From Patescibacteria group bacterium UBA3291 (GTDB lineage: Bacteria; Patescibacteriota; Gracilibacteria; Absconditabacterales; Absconditicoccaceae), in NCBI GenBank assembly GCA_002361595.1, contig DETJ01000009.1, positions 89,193 to 153,192 of the forward strand: 64,000 nucleotides of DNA, in the 5' to 3' direction. The stretch's first letter is position 1, and each line of letters begins with the position of its first letter. The position numbers and the translations under genes were made by a program. Of this stretch, positions 19,836 to 33,800 are shown one piece after another. Below the pieces are notes generated by a model. It was not told the DNA's origin. It worked only from the letters and a program-made list of their open reading frames with translations, and made no database searches.

Positions 19836-21938
19836 ATGCAGCTCCAAGAACATAAAAAAGTCTATGTACCAGATGAGGAAATATTTTCATTTCAAGATAC
19901 ATTATTAGACAACATATCTTTCAAAGTATTCGTTCAATGTTCCAAAGAAAAGTTTCTTCAATACCAAAAAGATATTCTCGAAGAATTTGTAGCTGATTTT
20001 ACAAACATAATAAAAACATCTGAAGAATTAGATTCTGAAGACATTAGAGAAATTTTTGAACAAAATTTACAACTTTTGAATACTAAATTAAAACAATTTG
20101 CAGAAAAGGTTCGTGATGTTGAACATTTTTCACTCAAATGAATTATCCAGCTTGTAATAGACCAAAAATTAATGTCTTCTATGATTGGAAATGTTAGTAT
20201 GATAGTTCTTAGAGATCAGAAAACTGCTTATTCAGTACCAAATAGCGTAGACACAAAAGCAAAGATTGATTTATTTTCAGATTTCATCGAATGAGAAATC
20301 GAAAGAGATGATCAATTATTATATGTTGGGCTTAAATTCGCAGACGTGATGGATTCCCACGATCTCAAAGAAATGGAAAGCTTATTAGCACAAGAAGAAT
20401 CTTCAGAATGAATTTTATCATTCTTGGAAGAATTGCTTACTACTAGAGTTGAAAAATCAAGTATTTGATTCATAATCAGTTATTTCGTTCAAGGCCCAAG
20501 TCTTTCTATAATCACTAAAAAAAGATGATGATTGAAATTAAAATGATGAATGAAATGAATCAAGGGGAAATCTATTAAATACATATCAGATTTATGAGAA
20601 AAAATACATAATTCTGAACGCATTAGAAACGTAAAAGAACAATTATCTGAAAATAAAATTTATGTTGTAGGATTTGTACTTGTAATATTAATGTTTATAT
20701 TCTTATATTCATTAGCATCTCAAATCTTGAATAACAGTAGCCACAACGATAAATTCCAAACTTCAGCATGAGTCTATATAGATATAAATCTAGAAGATTT
20801 ACAAAGCGATATCACTGAATTCAAAACACTAGAACCTTCATCTAATCTAAAATCCGCTAAGTATACAGAAATTTTACAAAAATTAAATTTCTTAGAAGAA
20901 CAGTGAAAATGGTTAGATGATGTAGCTGAACTTAAAGCTCAATTAGAGGAGAATTATTACGACGGATTCCGCATTACTCAATTTAAATCAGAAAATGATT
21001 TGAATACTATTGCTGGTAAAGATACTCAAGTACTTACTTTCAATTCTTCAGACACTACTAAATTATGAGATTTGAATTCAATATCTGTACCTAGAAACAT
21101 CATGATTGCATGAAGTAAATGAGCAATTATCGATGCTTCAAGCGACACAAGTAGATGATCTCTAATTGAATATAACTTATCAAATAGTCTCAAAAACTGT
21201 ATTCCATCACTAAATTCTAATGGAATATATTGTTATAATGATAACTGAGAAATTTACATGATTTCAAAAGCTGGGATAGTCCCAGTTTGAACCGAGGACT
21301 GAAGTTTCCGTTCATGAATCGGATGATTAGGAACTTTCAGTAGCAGAAACTTATATGTGTTCAATTCTAATGTCTCTAGTCTAGGTAATATGTTATTAAC
21401 AAGATACCAAACAAATAGTGATGGAACATATGCAAACTTCAAATGATGATCTTCTTATTCTGTAGCAGCATCTGGGGTAGATTTTTGAACATTCTCTAGT
21501 TTTGCTATAGATGGAAACTTCTTCGGACGATCAACTAAATGAAAGCTTTATCTGTTCCGAAGAGATGATGTTGCATGAACTTCTTTAAGTTATCGTGAGA
21601 TAAATATCAAATGATCTAATCCTCTTACAGACAACTATTCAGATAATGTAAAAATTATTGCATCTAAAGACTCAAGATATATATACACTTACGACAAAGC
21701 ACAACAATTATTCACAGTATATAATACCGAACCTACAAAATTAAATGAAGAAAAGAAAAAAGATTATCAACTTGTTTACTTATTCAGTCTTAAATTCGAT
21801 ATAGAATGAACTACTGTATATGATGTAGACATTCCAAGTAGCACATGAAACAAACCTGAACTATATGTACTAACATCTAAATGAGTAAATAAGATTCCTC
21901 TATACGAATACATAGAAGCAATTCCTCTTACAAAATAA
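19836..21938 (+). CDS. Membrane protein with N-terminal phosphatase-like and C-terminal propeller-like parts
   Basis: 700 residues. The N-terminal 230 residues show a pattern seen in PP2C-like proteins of CPR (ERDDQLLYVGLKFADVMDS, then LKEMESLLAQE), though no metal-binding Asp set is clear. One membrane segment lies near residues 268-290 (YVVGFVLVILMFIFLYSLA). The outer part has coiled coil, then repeated short beta-rich units with Gly-Gly turns (SISVPRNIMIAGSKG, FRSGIGGLGTFS, FAIDGNFFGRST), like a beta-propeller. A transmembrane sensor is plausible; the domain calls are inference. Confidence 0.6.
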
Positions 21939-21949
21939 TAAATAAAACA

Positions 21950-21980
21950 TAAGCCATCCACAAGATGGCTTTTTTATTTT
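21950..21980 (+). terminator. Intrinsic terminator
   Basis: A perfect 8-bp stem AAGCCATC / GATGGCTT (21951-21958 with 21964-21971) and a T-rich tail. Confidence 0.85.
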
Positions 21981-21988
21981 ATAAATTC

Positions 21989-22016
21989 TTGAAATCATAC
22001 AATGAATAAATAATAT
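21989..22016 (+). promoter_or_regulatory. Possible promoter of alaS
   Basis: TTGAAA at 21989-21994, 16 bp, TAATAT at 22011-22016; the alaS ATG is at 22050. The -10 is weak. Confidence 0.4.
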
Positions 22017-22049
22017 TCAAGTTAGATTTTTAATTATTTTCAATAATTT

Positions 22050-23642
<1,593 letters not shown>

Positions 23643-23663
23643 GCACTTTTTTTCAAAAACTAA

Positions 23664-23700
23664 TAAAAAAGCTGACTATACAAATCAGCTTTTTCTTTTT
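23664..23700 (+). terminator. Intrinsic terminator after alaS
   Basis: A perfect stem AAAAAGCTGA / TCAGCTTTTT (23666-23675 with 23685-23694) and a T run. Its presence argues that the short alaS is a finished transcription unit. Confidence 0.85.
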
Positions 23701-23711
23701 TAAATCCATAA

Positions 23712-24176
23712 TTATTCAATCGAATTATATCTTGGGAAAAAATCATAAACTATATTATAAAATGATTCCAATACTTTATCCAATCATTTTTCTTGTTTCA
23801 ACATTCTATCAGTTAATATTCATTCCAAACGGAACATTTCATCTTCTACTTTTTTTCAGATTTTCTGGAATTCTGGTGTAGCTGCAGTTTCATCACTTTC
23901 ATTCAATTCTCTAAACTTCCAAAATAGCTCATTTTCTGATTCATAAAATCTCTGAAAAAGCTGTCATCACTTAGTTTTTCATAAGGTTTCAATTTTCATC
24001 TCAATATATTCATTAATACATTCTTGGATTTCAGATTTTTCTTTTCATTCCATAGCTGAGAATCTAGCTCACAATAACGGATGATTACACATATCTGAAA
24101 AAGTAGGAATAACTTTTTTATTCTCCTCAATATTTGATAATAGCTGAAAAATCTGATCCTTTGACTGCTGATTCAT
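23712..24176 (-). CDS. Small helical protein, unknown
   Basis: 154 residues, charged and helical, with no signal peptide. Stretches such as KIETLGKTKGGQLFQRFYES and GKKVEDEMFRLEGILTD look amphipathic. It is convergent with alaS and shares the terminator region. No family is recognised. The 190-nt gap upstream of it (24177-24366), divergent to the PBP gene, holds a weak CCCC/GGG hairpin near 24206 and no gene. Confidence 0.65.
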
Positions 24177-24366
24177 ATTAAAATTAGAAATAATAAAAAG
24201 CCCCGTTGGGACTAATTAAGCGACCATAAATATAGAAATTTAATATATAAATGCAAACAAAATTAATAAATTATTAAACATAAAATCATTTGTTTTTATA
24301 GCTCGAATAAATAATATCAAACTGTTCAGAAATGTTCTGATTTATTTTTTGTACAATGATTAAAAT

Positions 24367-27300
24367 ATGTCTTCACGTACACTATTTGCCTACAAGCAAC
24401 TAAATGCTAATTCAAGGAATTGGTCTGAATGAGCACAAAAACTTTCATGACATAAAAGATTCTGATTCTGGAAATTTTTGGGAGTTTTCTTTTTGTTCCT
24501 TATCATCACAGGAATTGGAGTAGTTGCTGTATGGATGGAAATAAATGTATTCAAAAATTTACCAGATGTAAGTCAAGTAAAAGATATGGTATTTTCACAA
24601 GCAACAATAATTCAAGACAAAAATGGTGTAGAATTATATAAGCTTTTCGATGAAAATCGTGAATATGTAGAAATCGATAAAATTTCTGATGATATGATAA
24701 ATGCTATAGTTGCTATGGAGGACCAGAATTACTGGGAACATGAATGACTAGATCCTTGGGGAATTTTCCGTGCAGCATTGAAAGGTAAGTGATGAGCATC
24801 TACTCTTCCTCAACAATTGATGACTAATGTATTCAAATTAAAAGCAGGATTAACAAGCACTGATAAAAACTGGTTGGAATATAAACTAGATAAGGTTGCT
24901 TATAAATTACGTCAAATTGTACTTGCAAAAAGATTAAATTCAACACTTCAGAAACAAGTAAAAGCTGAAAATCCAAATCTTTCTAACGATGAAGCTAAAA
25001 AAGAAATGAAAAAGAAAGTGTTGGAATTATATTTAAACTATATCGAATTTGGAAATAATTCATTTGGAGTAGAGGCTGCTGCTAAGTCATTCTTTGGAGT
25101 TTCTGCTAAAGATTTAACTATCACTCAGTCAGCAATTTTGGCATCACTACCAAAATGACCATGACAATATTCTCCTCTCACAGAGAAATGAAGAAAAGCT
25201 TTAATGTGATACTTCAAAATTACCGATGTTTCATGAACTGAATATCCATTTGATGGAGCATTGAAACAAGATATTATTTCAAAATTCTCTAATGCTATAC
25301 AAACCGCAGACTTCTCAAATAAGAAATCTGACAATTCTTCTGTAAAATTCTTACAATGATTAGGTTCATTCACAATTGTGTTAGACAATAAAGAATATTA
25401 TATCACATTCTTCAACTGAAGAAAAGATGTAGTTTTGAGTAGAATGTATGAAGATGGTTATATCACAGAAGAAGAATATAAAAAAGCTGAAATTGATTCA
25501 TTAAATATCGAATTCAAATCAGCATCATTTGCTATCAAAGCTCCACATTTTGTATTCTGGATTAAAGAATTACTTGAAGAAAAATATTGAGAAGACGCAG
25601 TATTAGAATGATGAATGATTGTAAAAACTTCATTAGATTATAATATTCAACAAATGGCTGAAGAAGCTTTCAAAAATAATGTCCGTACATTATATGAAAA
25701 CGGAGCCAATAACTCTTCATTACTTTATGTAAATACAGATAATGGAGATGTACTTGCTTATGTGGGTTCTTTGGATTATTTCAATGACGAAATTCAGTGA
25801 CAAGTAGATATGGTAAAAAGCCGTCGTCAATCTGGTTCTTCGATTAAGCCTTTGGTTTATGCTCTCTGATTTATGAAATTACCTATAACACTTGATACCC
25901 CTATTTATGACATTGAATACCAAGTCGGACCAGATAGGCCAAACAACGCTGATAATAAATTTGAAGGATTAATGACATTAAAAGCTGCCTTATGACATAG
26001 TAGGAATATTCCTGCTATCAAAATGTTCGTAGCCGAATGATGAGAATGAGCACTAAAACCATTCTTAAAATCTCTAGGATTGCCTCTCGAAGATGATACA
26101 AATTACGGATATCCTTTAGCTATTTGAGCTGCAGAAGTTAGCCTTCTAGATTTTGCTAGTGCTTATTCATATCTAACTACTGAAACTCCAGCGGAACTAG
26201 ATCCTATATTAGAAATCACTTCAGCTGATGGATCTGTTATATACAAAAAGGAAGTAGTAGAAAAAGAAGATAAAATTCCTGCTTGAGTAAAATATTTGAT
26301 TTGGAAAATTCTTTCTGACCCTAATAATAGATTAGCTGGTTGGGTAAGCAAATTTAATGTTTCATGACTTACTTATGCACTGAAAACGTGAACATCCAAC
26401 ATGAAAACTGAAAAATGAAATCGTCCAAGAGATGGGCTAGTTGCTGCTTATACTCCAGATAATTTGATATTAATGTGGGCTGGAAATGCTGATGCTTCTC
26501 CAATGAATTCAAATGCTTATGGATGAACAATTCATGCTCAGCCTTTGAAAGAATTCTTATGATGATTAGTTAAATGATGATATATTACAAATAGAGAAAT
26601 GACAAACGTAGAAACTGCCAGTATAACTATTTCCAAAATTACATGAAATATACCTGCTGAAGTTACCCCAGGTGAACTTGTCGTTTCTACTATGGGATAT
26701 ATAAATAGCATTCCACAAAAAGTTGACGGAGAAGCTACTATGTATGATTATGATGCAGCTTGTTTATGACTTATCAGTCCTATGACTCCAATTGAAGAAT
26801 CTAAAAAATGATATTACATGGTACTAGATTCATTCATGCCTGGGAATGATGATTTAGAAAAAATCAAAGAACGATGGACAGAAAAAGCTAAAATTCCTAC
26901 ATGATGAGAATGATCAATGGGTATAAATATCTTACCAACAATCCCTGAATGATATTGTGAAAACAGAGAACCTTCACTAAGTGATGCTATTAAAATTTCC
27001 ATTATAGATCCTGAAACAGACCAAAGAATATCAGCTAAGCCATCTATAATGTATTCTGTAAAAAGTGATTATTTACTTAGGAACTTGACCATAACTGTAG
27101 ATTGATCTTTAGTATTCTCCAAAGAATATAAAAAACAAACTGAAGATCTATCAAGTTCTGATATAGATCTATCTGGTTTCGAACCATGAACTCATACAAT
27201 TACTGTCCAGGCTATGGATGCAAAATGAAATATGAATAACGCCAGCATTACTGACGTATTAGAAGCTGAAGATAAAGAGCCTCCATATTTAGTAAAAGAC

Positions 27301-27528
27301 TTATCAAAAAAACAAACAAATGATGATGGAAGTTTTAAAATAACACTTCTATTTGATGATACTTTATCATGAATTCCTGGCGGAACTATAAGCGCTAACT
27401 GAAATATTATTACAAAATTCGAATGAAGATTAGCAACATTTACAACTAATACTGAAAGCGTTGATGTGGAAGTAAGAGATAATTATTGAAATATTTTAAA
27501 TGAAACCATTAATATATCTGATTTATAA
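24367..27528 (+). CDS. Class A penicillin-binding protein (PBP1A-like)
   Basis: 1053 residues. A cytoplasmic tail and membrane anchor (about 38-60) precede a GT51 transglycosylase: MEDQNYWEHEGLDP with catalytic Glu, STLPQQLMTNVFKL, and YLNYIEFGNNSFGVEAAAKS. The transpeptidase follows with SSIKPLVYA (SxxK), a SRN motif (HSRNIPAIK) and KTGTS, whose Gly is TGA. It polymerises and cross-links peptidoglycan outside the membrane. After about residue 890 there are beta-rich repeats (NLTITVDGSLVFS, GTHTITVQAMDAKGN) like bacterial Ig-like domains, an extension beyond the usual PBP1A. A small gene follows by 27 nt. Confidence 0.93.
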
Positions 27529-27555
27529 TTAATTTTATTCTATACAATCTGGTTA

Positions 27556-27753
27556 ATGACTACAGATTTAAAAGAAACTGATTCTGCTCTTTCAAAAGCT
27601 ATGAAGAATCCACTTGCAGAAGCGACAAAAAAATCTGATGTAGCTAATGCTATTTCAGAAGATAAAACTAAAAATCTTGCTCCAAATCAGATTTCTCCAC
27701 AACTTGATAAATTTGAAAACTCATTAATTCGTAAAAAGAAATTTCAAGAATAA
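27556..27753 (+). CDS. Small hydrophilic protein downstream of the PBP
   Basis: 65 residues, Lys/Asp/Ala-rich and probably disordered, with no Gly codon at all. It starts 27 nt after the PBP stop and ends at a terminator, so it is likely the last gene of that operon. No homology is recognised; a role in envelope assembly would be a guess from position. Confidence 0.5.
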   Translation: MTTDLKETDSALSKAMKNPLAEATKKSDVANAISEDKTKNLAPNQISPQLDKFENSLIRKKKFQE

Positions 27754-27757
27754 TATT

Positions 27758-27785
27758 AAAAGGCCACGATTGTGGTCTTTTTTAT
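27758..27785. terminator. Terminator between convergent genes
   Basis: Stem AGGCCAC / GTGGTCT (27761-27767 with 27772-27778, one G-U) with a T run on the plus strand and an A-rich flank on the other side. Confidence 0.7.
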
Positions 27786-29368
27786 TACAAATTCTCACAG
27801 TAACATGCATACTGTGGAGTTATTTCATCAGTCATCAATAAATCACTAGGAGAAATATGAGGCTGTGGCATCCTTAAGCCGGACTTTTCCATAGTCTCAA
27901 AGACTAACTCACTACAATATGCCTTATTATTTCACAAAAGATTTCACTTTATATTATCCATAAAATCTCAATTTCATTCTTCTGAAGAAAATCATTTATC
28001 AAAATCCATTCAAAAAACAACATCCGTCATTACTGAAACCTTATCATATTTTTCTCATATTCTCTTTTTTGCATGCTGTATAACATTCTCTCTTTTATCT
28101 TCTGGTAAATCTGCCACTAAAAAATCTGCAGAAGAAAATTTTCCTTGTACATATTCTTTCAATTTTGTTTCATGGACTCATCACTTATAAGTAGCTTGTA
28201 TAATATTAGCATCTATAATTCTTCAATCAGAATCTTTTATTACATCTTCAATAATTAAGCTATGACACCATCTAGATCCTGAAACCGTCTGTATTGCATT
28301 ATCAAATATAGTTCATTTTCATTCAGATTCATTTAATCCGTTTGTTAACATTATTTGTCACGGGTGAAGCTGCTGTAATAATAAATCAAATTGTGATGGA
28401 TTTTCTACTCATTTTTCTTTCAAAGACTCTTTTGTAATTTTATCTTTTATCTTAGAAAGAAGATATGTCAATTTTGATCTTTGTTCTGGATCTAAAACTG
28501 TATTAATAGCTTGTTCTAAGTACCCTTTATCTCATTCATTTCATATATAATCCATTCATCTTCATATATTTGTTACCTTTCATGACTGCATCATACCAAA
28601 AAAAGATTTAACTAAACCTATAATACAATTTACAGCTCACGAAAAATTTCATTGAATAATATTTTGAATAAGCTCTTTTTTTTGTTCATCAAATCAGTGT
28701 GAGTTTTTCTCTATTTCACTTTCATTTGAAATAATATCCCTAACATTACTTTGCATTCACTCAGAACAGTCAGAAAAATTCTTTCAAGATTTTTCTCCAA
28801 TCATATCCAGTAATCAATTTATTCATTTTTCATCCATAAAGTATTCATTTGGTTCAACATCAGAAATTTCTCATGTCCACTTATTCATACTAACTCTATG
28901 ATATCAGTATTGTTGAGTTTTATCTTCTAGAGGGACAGAAATTACATTACTTTCTTTGGTATATGGATGATCCGGAAGCCAATAAGGATCAGATATAATT
29001 TTTAAATTTCCTCCATCTTTACCAATTTCTACCGTATTTATTCTCAAGCATTTATCACTTGTATCGTAAAGTGGAACTACCAAAAAATCTTTTCATTTAT
29101 AATTATAAATTTGAAAATACTTTTTACATTCTGGATGTTCTTTAATAGTATTTGCATAATCCTTATAAAGATTTTCATTTGTTCTCAAGCAAGAAATCTT
29201 AACCTGATCTTTTATTTCTCCAGATTCTTTAATAATTCTATCAGCTAATTTCATTTTTTCTTCTCTTCTCTTTCTAGCTTCCAGTGTGTTTTGTTTATTA
29301 AAAAAATCTTCAATTAGTCTACCCGCTTTTTCATCATCTAATTCTGACGCTCTATAATTTTCTATCAT
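27785..29368 (-). CDS. Protein with permuted papain-fold (YiiX/NlpC-P60-like) domain
   Basis: 527 residues. The N-terminal half is charged and helical. The C-terminal 210 residues follow the YiiX/YaeF permuted amidase order: LHPGQIMLTNG, then the His motif SRWCHSLIIEDV (about His370), then KKRIGEKYD, and last AYCSELVFETMEKSG (about Cys485). In this family His precedes Cys, the reverse of papain, and members cut amide or ester bonds in cell-wall peptides or lipids. No signal peptide is visible, so it may act inside or be exported by another route. Confidence 0.7.
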
Positions 29369-29444
29369 TTTGGCAAAAATGATTAATTAAAGTTAATTAA
29401 TTATAATCGAAATTTCAAAAAAATGCAAATATTGTAGGACTTAT

Positions 29445-30647
29445 TTACAATTCAAAATTTATTATTTCTCCCCTACTATAATCTCCTTCGACTTCAATCT
29501 GGATATAATTCTCCGTCCATCATCTCCATTTTCAATTTCTTCTTTCTTCAATTAAGACTTTGTGAGAGGTTCACTCGTTTGTTTTAATGAATTTATCTCT
29601 AATTTCATCTCATTTTAAAATAAGTCTAATTTCTCTCTCCTTTTTTATTTTATACTCAACTTGATCTGGAAGAAATGATGCTGGAATTCTTTCTCTTTGA
29701 GTATGATCTGAAAAGGGGAAAGCATGTAATTTTGTGATTCAAAATTCTTCGATTCAATTATATGTTTCCTGGAAATCTTCTTCCGTTTCTCATGGAAATC
29801 AAATTATAATATCAGCTCAAATAGAAATCAGATTCTTTTTTTTTAAATTTCTTGTTTTTTTTAGAACAGTTTTTAATTCATCCGACGAATAATGTCTTCA
29901 CATATTTTGCAGAACATTGTTTGAAAAACTCTGGATGGAATAATGAAAATGTGGTAAGATTCTCTCATCTGAGACAACATCAAAGAATTCATCATTTGCA
30001 TATTCAGGTCACATACTTGAAATCCTAATTCTAGGAATGGTAGTTTGTTTCAATATTTCACGAAGTAAATATGGGAATTTAGTTTCTTCTGGCTTGGTAG
30101 AATTTGAACATCACCGTGCAGCTAAATTTATTCATGTTATTACGATTTCTTTTCATCATTGCGATTCAATTTGATGAATTTCCTCGATAATTTCATCCAA
30201 AGGACGACTAATATGTGGTCATCTTTTAGCTACCGTAAGACAGAATGAACAATGATTATCACATCCGTTTTGAACTATGAGAAAGTGCTTAGTATAAACG
30301 GAAGATTTTCATCAGATTTTATATTCAAATCAATTTTTAGATGGACTTTCTGGTAACAATGTAATCTTATCTGAATATTGCTTTAATTCCGGATAAGTTG
30401 AATAAAATTCAGAATCTGTAGCCATATTTCAACGAGAGAAGCTTCCACATCATGTAATAGCAACTTTTAATCACTGCTGGATTGCATGTTTTACTTCTCT
30501 CACCCATTTATTTTTGGCTCTATCGGTTACTACACATGTTGCAATCAATAAAGTATCATCTAATTTATTTTCATTTTTATAAAAATAATCCAATCGTTGA
30601 TTGAGAAAATATTTATTCACTTTACATCCAAAAATCTTATAAGGCAT
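29445..30647 (-). CDS. mtaB: tRNA t6A37 methylthiotransferase (MtaB family)
   Basis: 400 residues. It adds a methylthio group to t6A37 of tRNA, using two 4Fe-4S clusters. The N-terminal MTTase domain has its three Cys in IFGCKVNK, ATCVVTDRA and ITGCGSFS. The radical SAM Cys triad is in NGCDNHCSFC. A TRAM-like C-terminus ends the protein. The start at 30647 (MPYKIFGCKVN) matches the family; an upstream in-frame ATG at 30677 would add ten hydrophobic residues not usual in MtaB. Confidence 0.9.
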
Positions 30648-30820
30648 AATTTGAAAATTCAAGATAAGTATTATCATTATACGGTTTTTTGTACAAAAAA
30701 GAAGATAATAGAATTAAAAAAAACTTGACTTTTTTATAAATAGTATTAACTGTAATAATATATTATAAATTAAAACTTAAAAAAGGGAAGTGAATATTAG
30801 TTGATTTATTGGCAAAAATT

Positions 30821-30848
30821 TTGACTATTTTCACATCGTGAATATAAT
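30821..30848 (+). promoter_or_regulatory. Promoter of the giant gene
   Basis: TTGACT at 30821-30826, 16 bp, TATAAT at 30843-30848 in the context GAATATAATTAG; the ATG at 30885 gives a leader of about 30 nt. The same GAATATAATTAG context recurs before the pilin genes. Confidence 0.75.
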
Positions 30849-30884
30849 TAGTTTGTAGGATTTATTTATGATAAACTTCAATAT

Positions 30885-33800
30885 ATGGAGACTTCAAGAA
30901 ATCTAAGAGAAGAACTTTCACCTAAAATTGTAAAATGAGCCCACCTAGAATCAACAATGAATGAATTGCTCGATACATTTGTGGCATGAAGAGAAAAAAA
31001 TGCTGAATCTATTAATAATTTTTTGAATCAACCATATTTTAAGTGAGAAGAAAGTTTAATTGATAAATTAGCCGAAATAAAACCAAATATTACATTTGAT
31101 GAAATTGGCGATGAATGAATAAATCTCGCAGCAGCAGCATACAATAATAAAATATTGCGAGAATTAAAGGATAGCTTTGATCAAACTAATGATGAAATTA
31201 AAAGAAAGTTTATTACTGAAGTCTCTAATAAAGTACAAGGAGAAATATGACCACATGCTCCATACAATAATTTTGCAACAGATTGTCCTATTGACCCAAG
31301 AGACAATATCCTTTCATATCTCGATAAAATTGTAAATTACTTAACACAACAAGAATCCAAACCTAATTGAAGAAAAGCAATAGAAATATTGAAAGAAATC
31401 ACAATAACAAACAATGATTTGAATTGATGACTTATAGCTCCAATTGCTCCATGAACTCTACTAACAGCCCTACCTGCTGATATAAAAAATTCATTCGACC
31501 ATTTACTGTCATTTGAAATTGGTAAAGAAGCCGACCGTACTTTGAATATAGTCAATAATATAACAGATAAACTATGATGACTCGTTTCAAATAGTTTTCC
31601 CGCTATAAATACTATTATAGCAGAACACCCTGAATACAAATATGAAGAAAGCAAACTAGGACCAGATTTTGAGACAAGAAAACAAGCTATAAATAATGAT
31701 AAAAATCTGACAGAAATTGAAAAAAAAGAAAAAATAAAAGATCTAAAACGAGAATTATACATAAAGTACCTAAAGACAAAGAACTCAAAAATAGGTAATG
31801 CTATAGAAGAATTGTACAACAATAATTTTGATTATTCTAAAGTTAATCAAAACACATTAAAAGATTACATGGATAAAGTAATAGATTTTCGTATAAGGGA
31901 TCTTTATAACGCTTGAGCACATACAGTACTCAAGTTAAATTATATAGATATGGATGATTTTACAGACTTCTATAAAGAATTGGCTCGTGTAGACCCCGCA
32001 AATCCAATAGATACTACCATTCATTTAACAAATGTAAATCCAACAAGTACTCGTATTGATCATTTTATAGATATACCCATCCATAAAACTATTTTAAAAT
32101 GAGAAAATCTTCGGTTAAAAGATTTAGATCAATATTGATGAAATGCAAAAGCTTTCGATACCGTACCTTTTCGCTACGAAATAAAACAATCTGATATTGA
32201 CAACTTAGATATTAGTTTAGAAGATAGGACTACACTTTTAAATTATCTATCAAAATTTAAAATAGAAAATGATAAATATGTAATAGAATGAAAAGATGTA
32301 TGAAGACTTATTTATCTATTTTTTGTAGTAAATAATAAGCCTCGTATTACCGAATTTGATCCTGAAAAACAAAAAAAAGTAGAAGATGCTTTTTGAAAAG
32401 TAAAGCCATCTGAAAAAAAAGAAATACCAAATGATGCTGAAAAATTTAAGAAAGATATAGAGGAATTCTGAACATGAGTAAAATTTGAAGACTGAGCTGA
32501 AATCTGGATGCCAATGTGAAATAGTGATCTTCCATGATGATGATATCAACGAATGAAAGTAAAAATCAGTAATGTTAATATGAAAAAATGAACATTCAAA
32601 GGAATGGTATTTTGATGAGAATTGAAATTTGGGAATAATTTAGAAGGGAAATCTCGTACATTTGATATGAATGATGAAACTATTAAAAAACTTAAAGAAA
32701 TATCAAAAGATTCAAGCAAAATTTGGTTATTACCAAATCCTAATAAGTCAGATTTTAATTCTTTTAAAGACAGCTTATGAGGTAAACTATGAACTACGAA
32801 TCTAAACTTTCCAATATGATGAACGACATGGGATTGAAACAAATTTACACATAAAGTTATTGATGAAAAAGGAAAAGAAAAAGTTGAGGAAATAAAATAT
32901 TTCTGAACTAAAGATAACAACATATACAAGATTGAATATAATCCGATTAGAAAATCATTTAAAGTATCTTCAACTTTTAATTGAAAAGAAAAATGAAAAA
33001 ATTGAAAATCTGAAGATAAGCGCCTTTCTTACTCTCGTGATATGGACTGGAATAATTTTCTGATTTTTTTTACTCAAAAATGATTAAGCCCACAAACGGA
33101 AGAACAAGCAAATGATATAATGGATAAAAGTGAACAAGAATTTAAAATGGTAAATGGTGGACATCGAAAATTAAATTGGTTTAGTATAAATAATATTAAA
33201 AATGTAGTTAAAACACTAAAATGAAACATTAAGAAAAAAATAGACGATTATGAAAAAAACCAAGATAAGAAATTAGAAGATATATTGATATGAGATTGGT
33301 GACTTTATAGCAAACTTGCTGGAGTTCTAGGATTTATACCTTCAATGAAAGAATGACTATGAGAACTTGAACAAGAATATTATAATGAAAGAGATAATAG
33401 AACATGGGGAAAGATAGAATACTATCTAAAAATCTTTCAAAAAGATCCAGATTTTTGAACAACATTCGATCAAGTTCCCCCTCATGCAAAAATCCAATGA
33501 TGAAAATCATTACAAGTATTTATCACTAATAGGGTTAAAAATGCAAAAGATAGGATGTGAGACCCTGACATTTATAAAGCTGCAGCTCTACTCTTAGCCA
33601 ATTTTGAAAAATGATGATCTCCTTATCGTGGATTAGCTGCTCAAGAAAATTCGTGACTTTGGGTAAAAGCTTTGTTATGAAAAGCACATTATGAACAATT
33701 TATGAGAGATAAAGCTAAATTAATAAAGGCCCGCGATGATGCTGAAAATTGAGGAGATTGAGATAAAAAATGACTAAATGAAACTTTAGCCGTATGCGAA

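Noticed and set aside
30726..30760. TTGACTTTTTTATA element upstream of the giant gene as a second promoter
   Set aside because: No -10 box lies at 16-18 bp; the promoter at 30821 has correct spacing.
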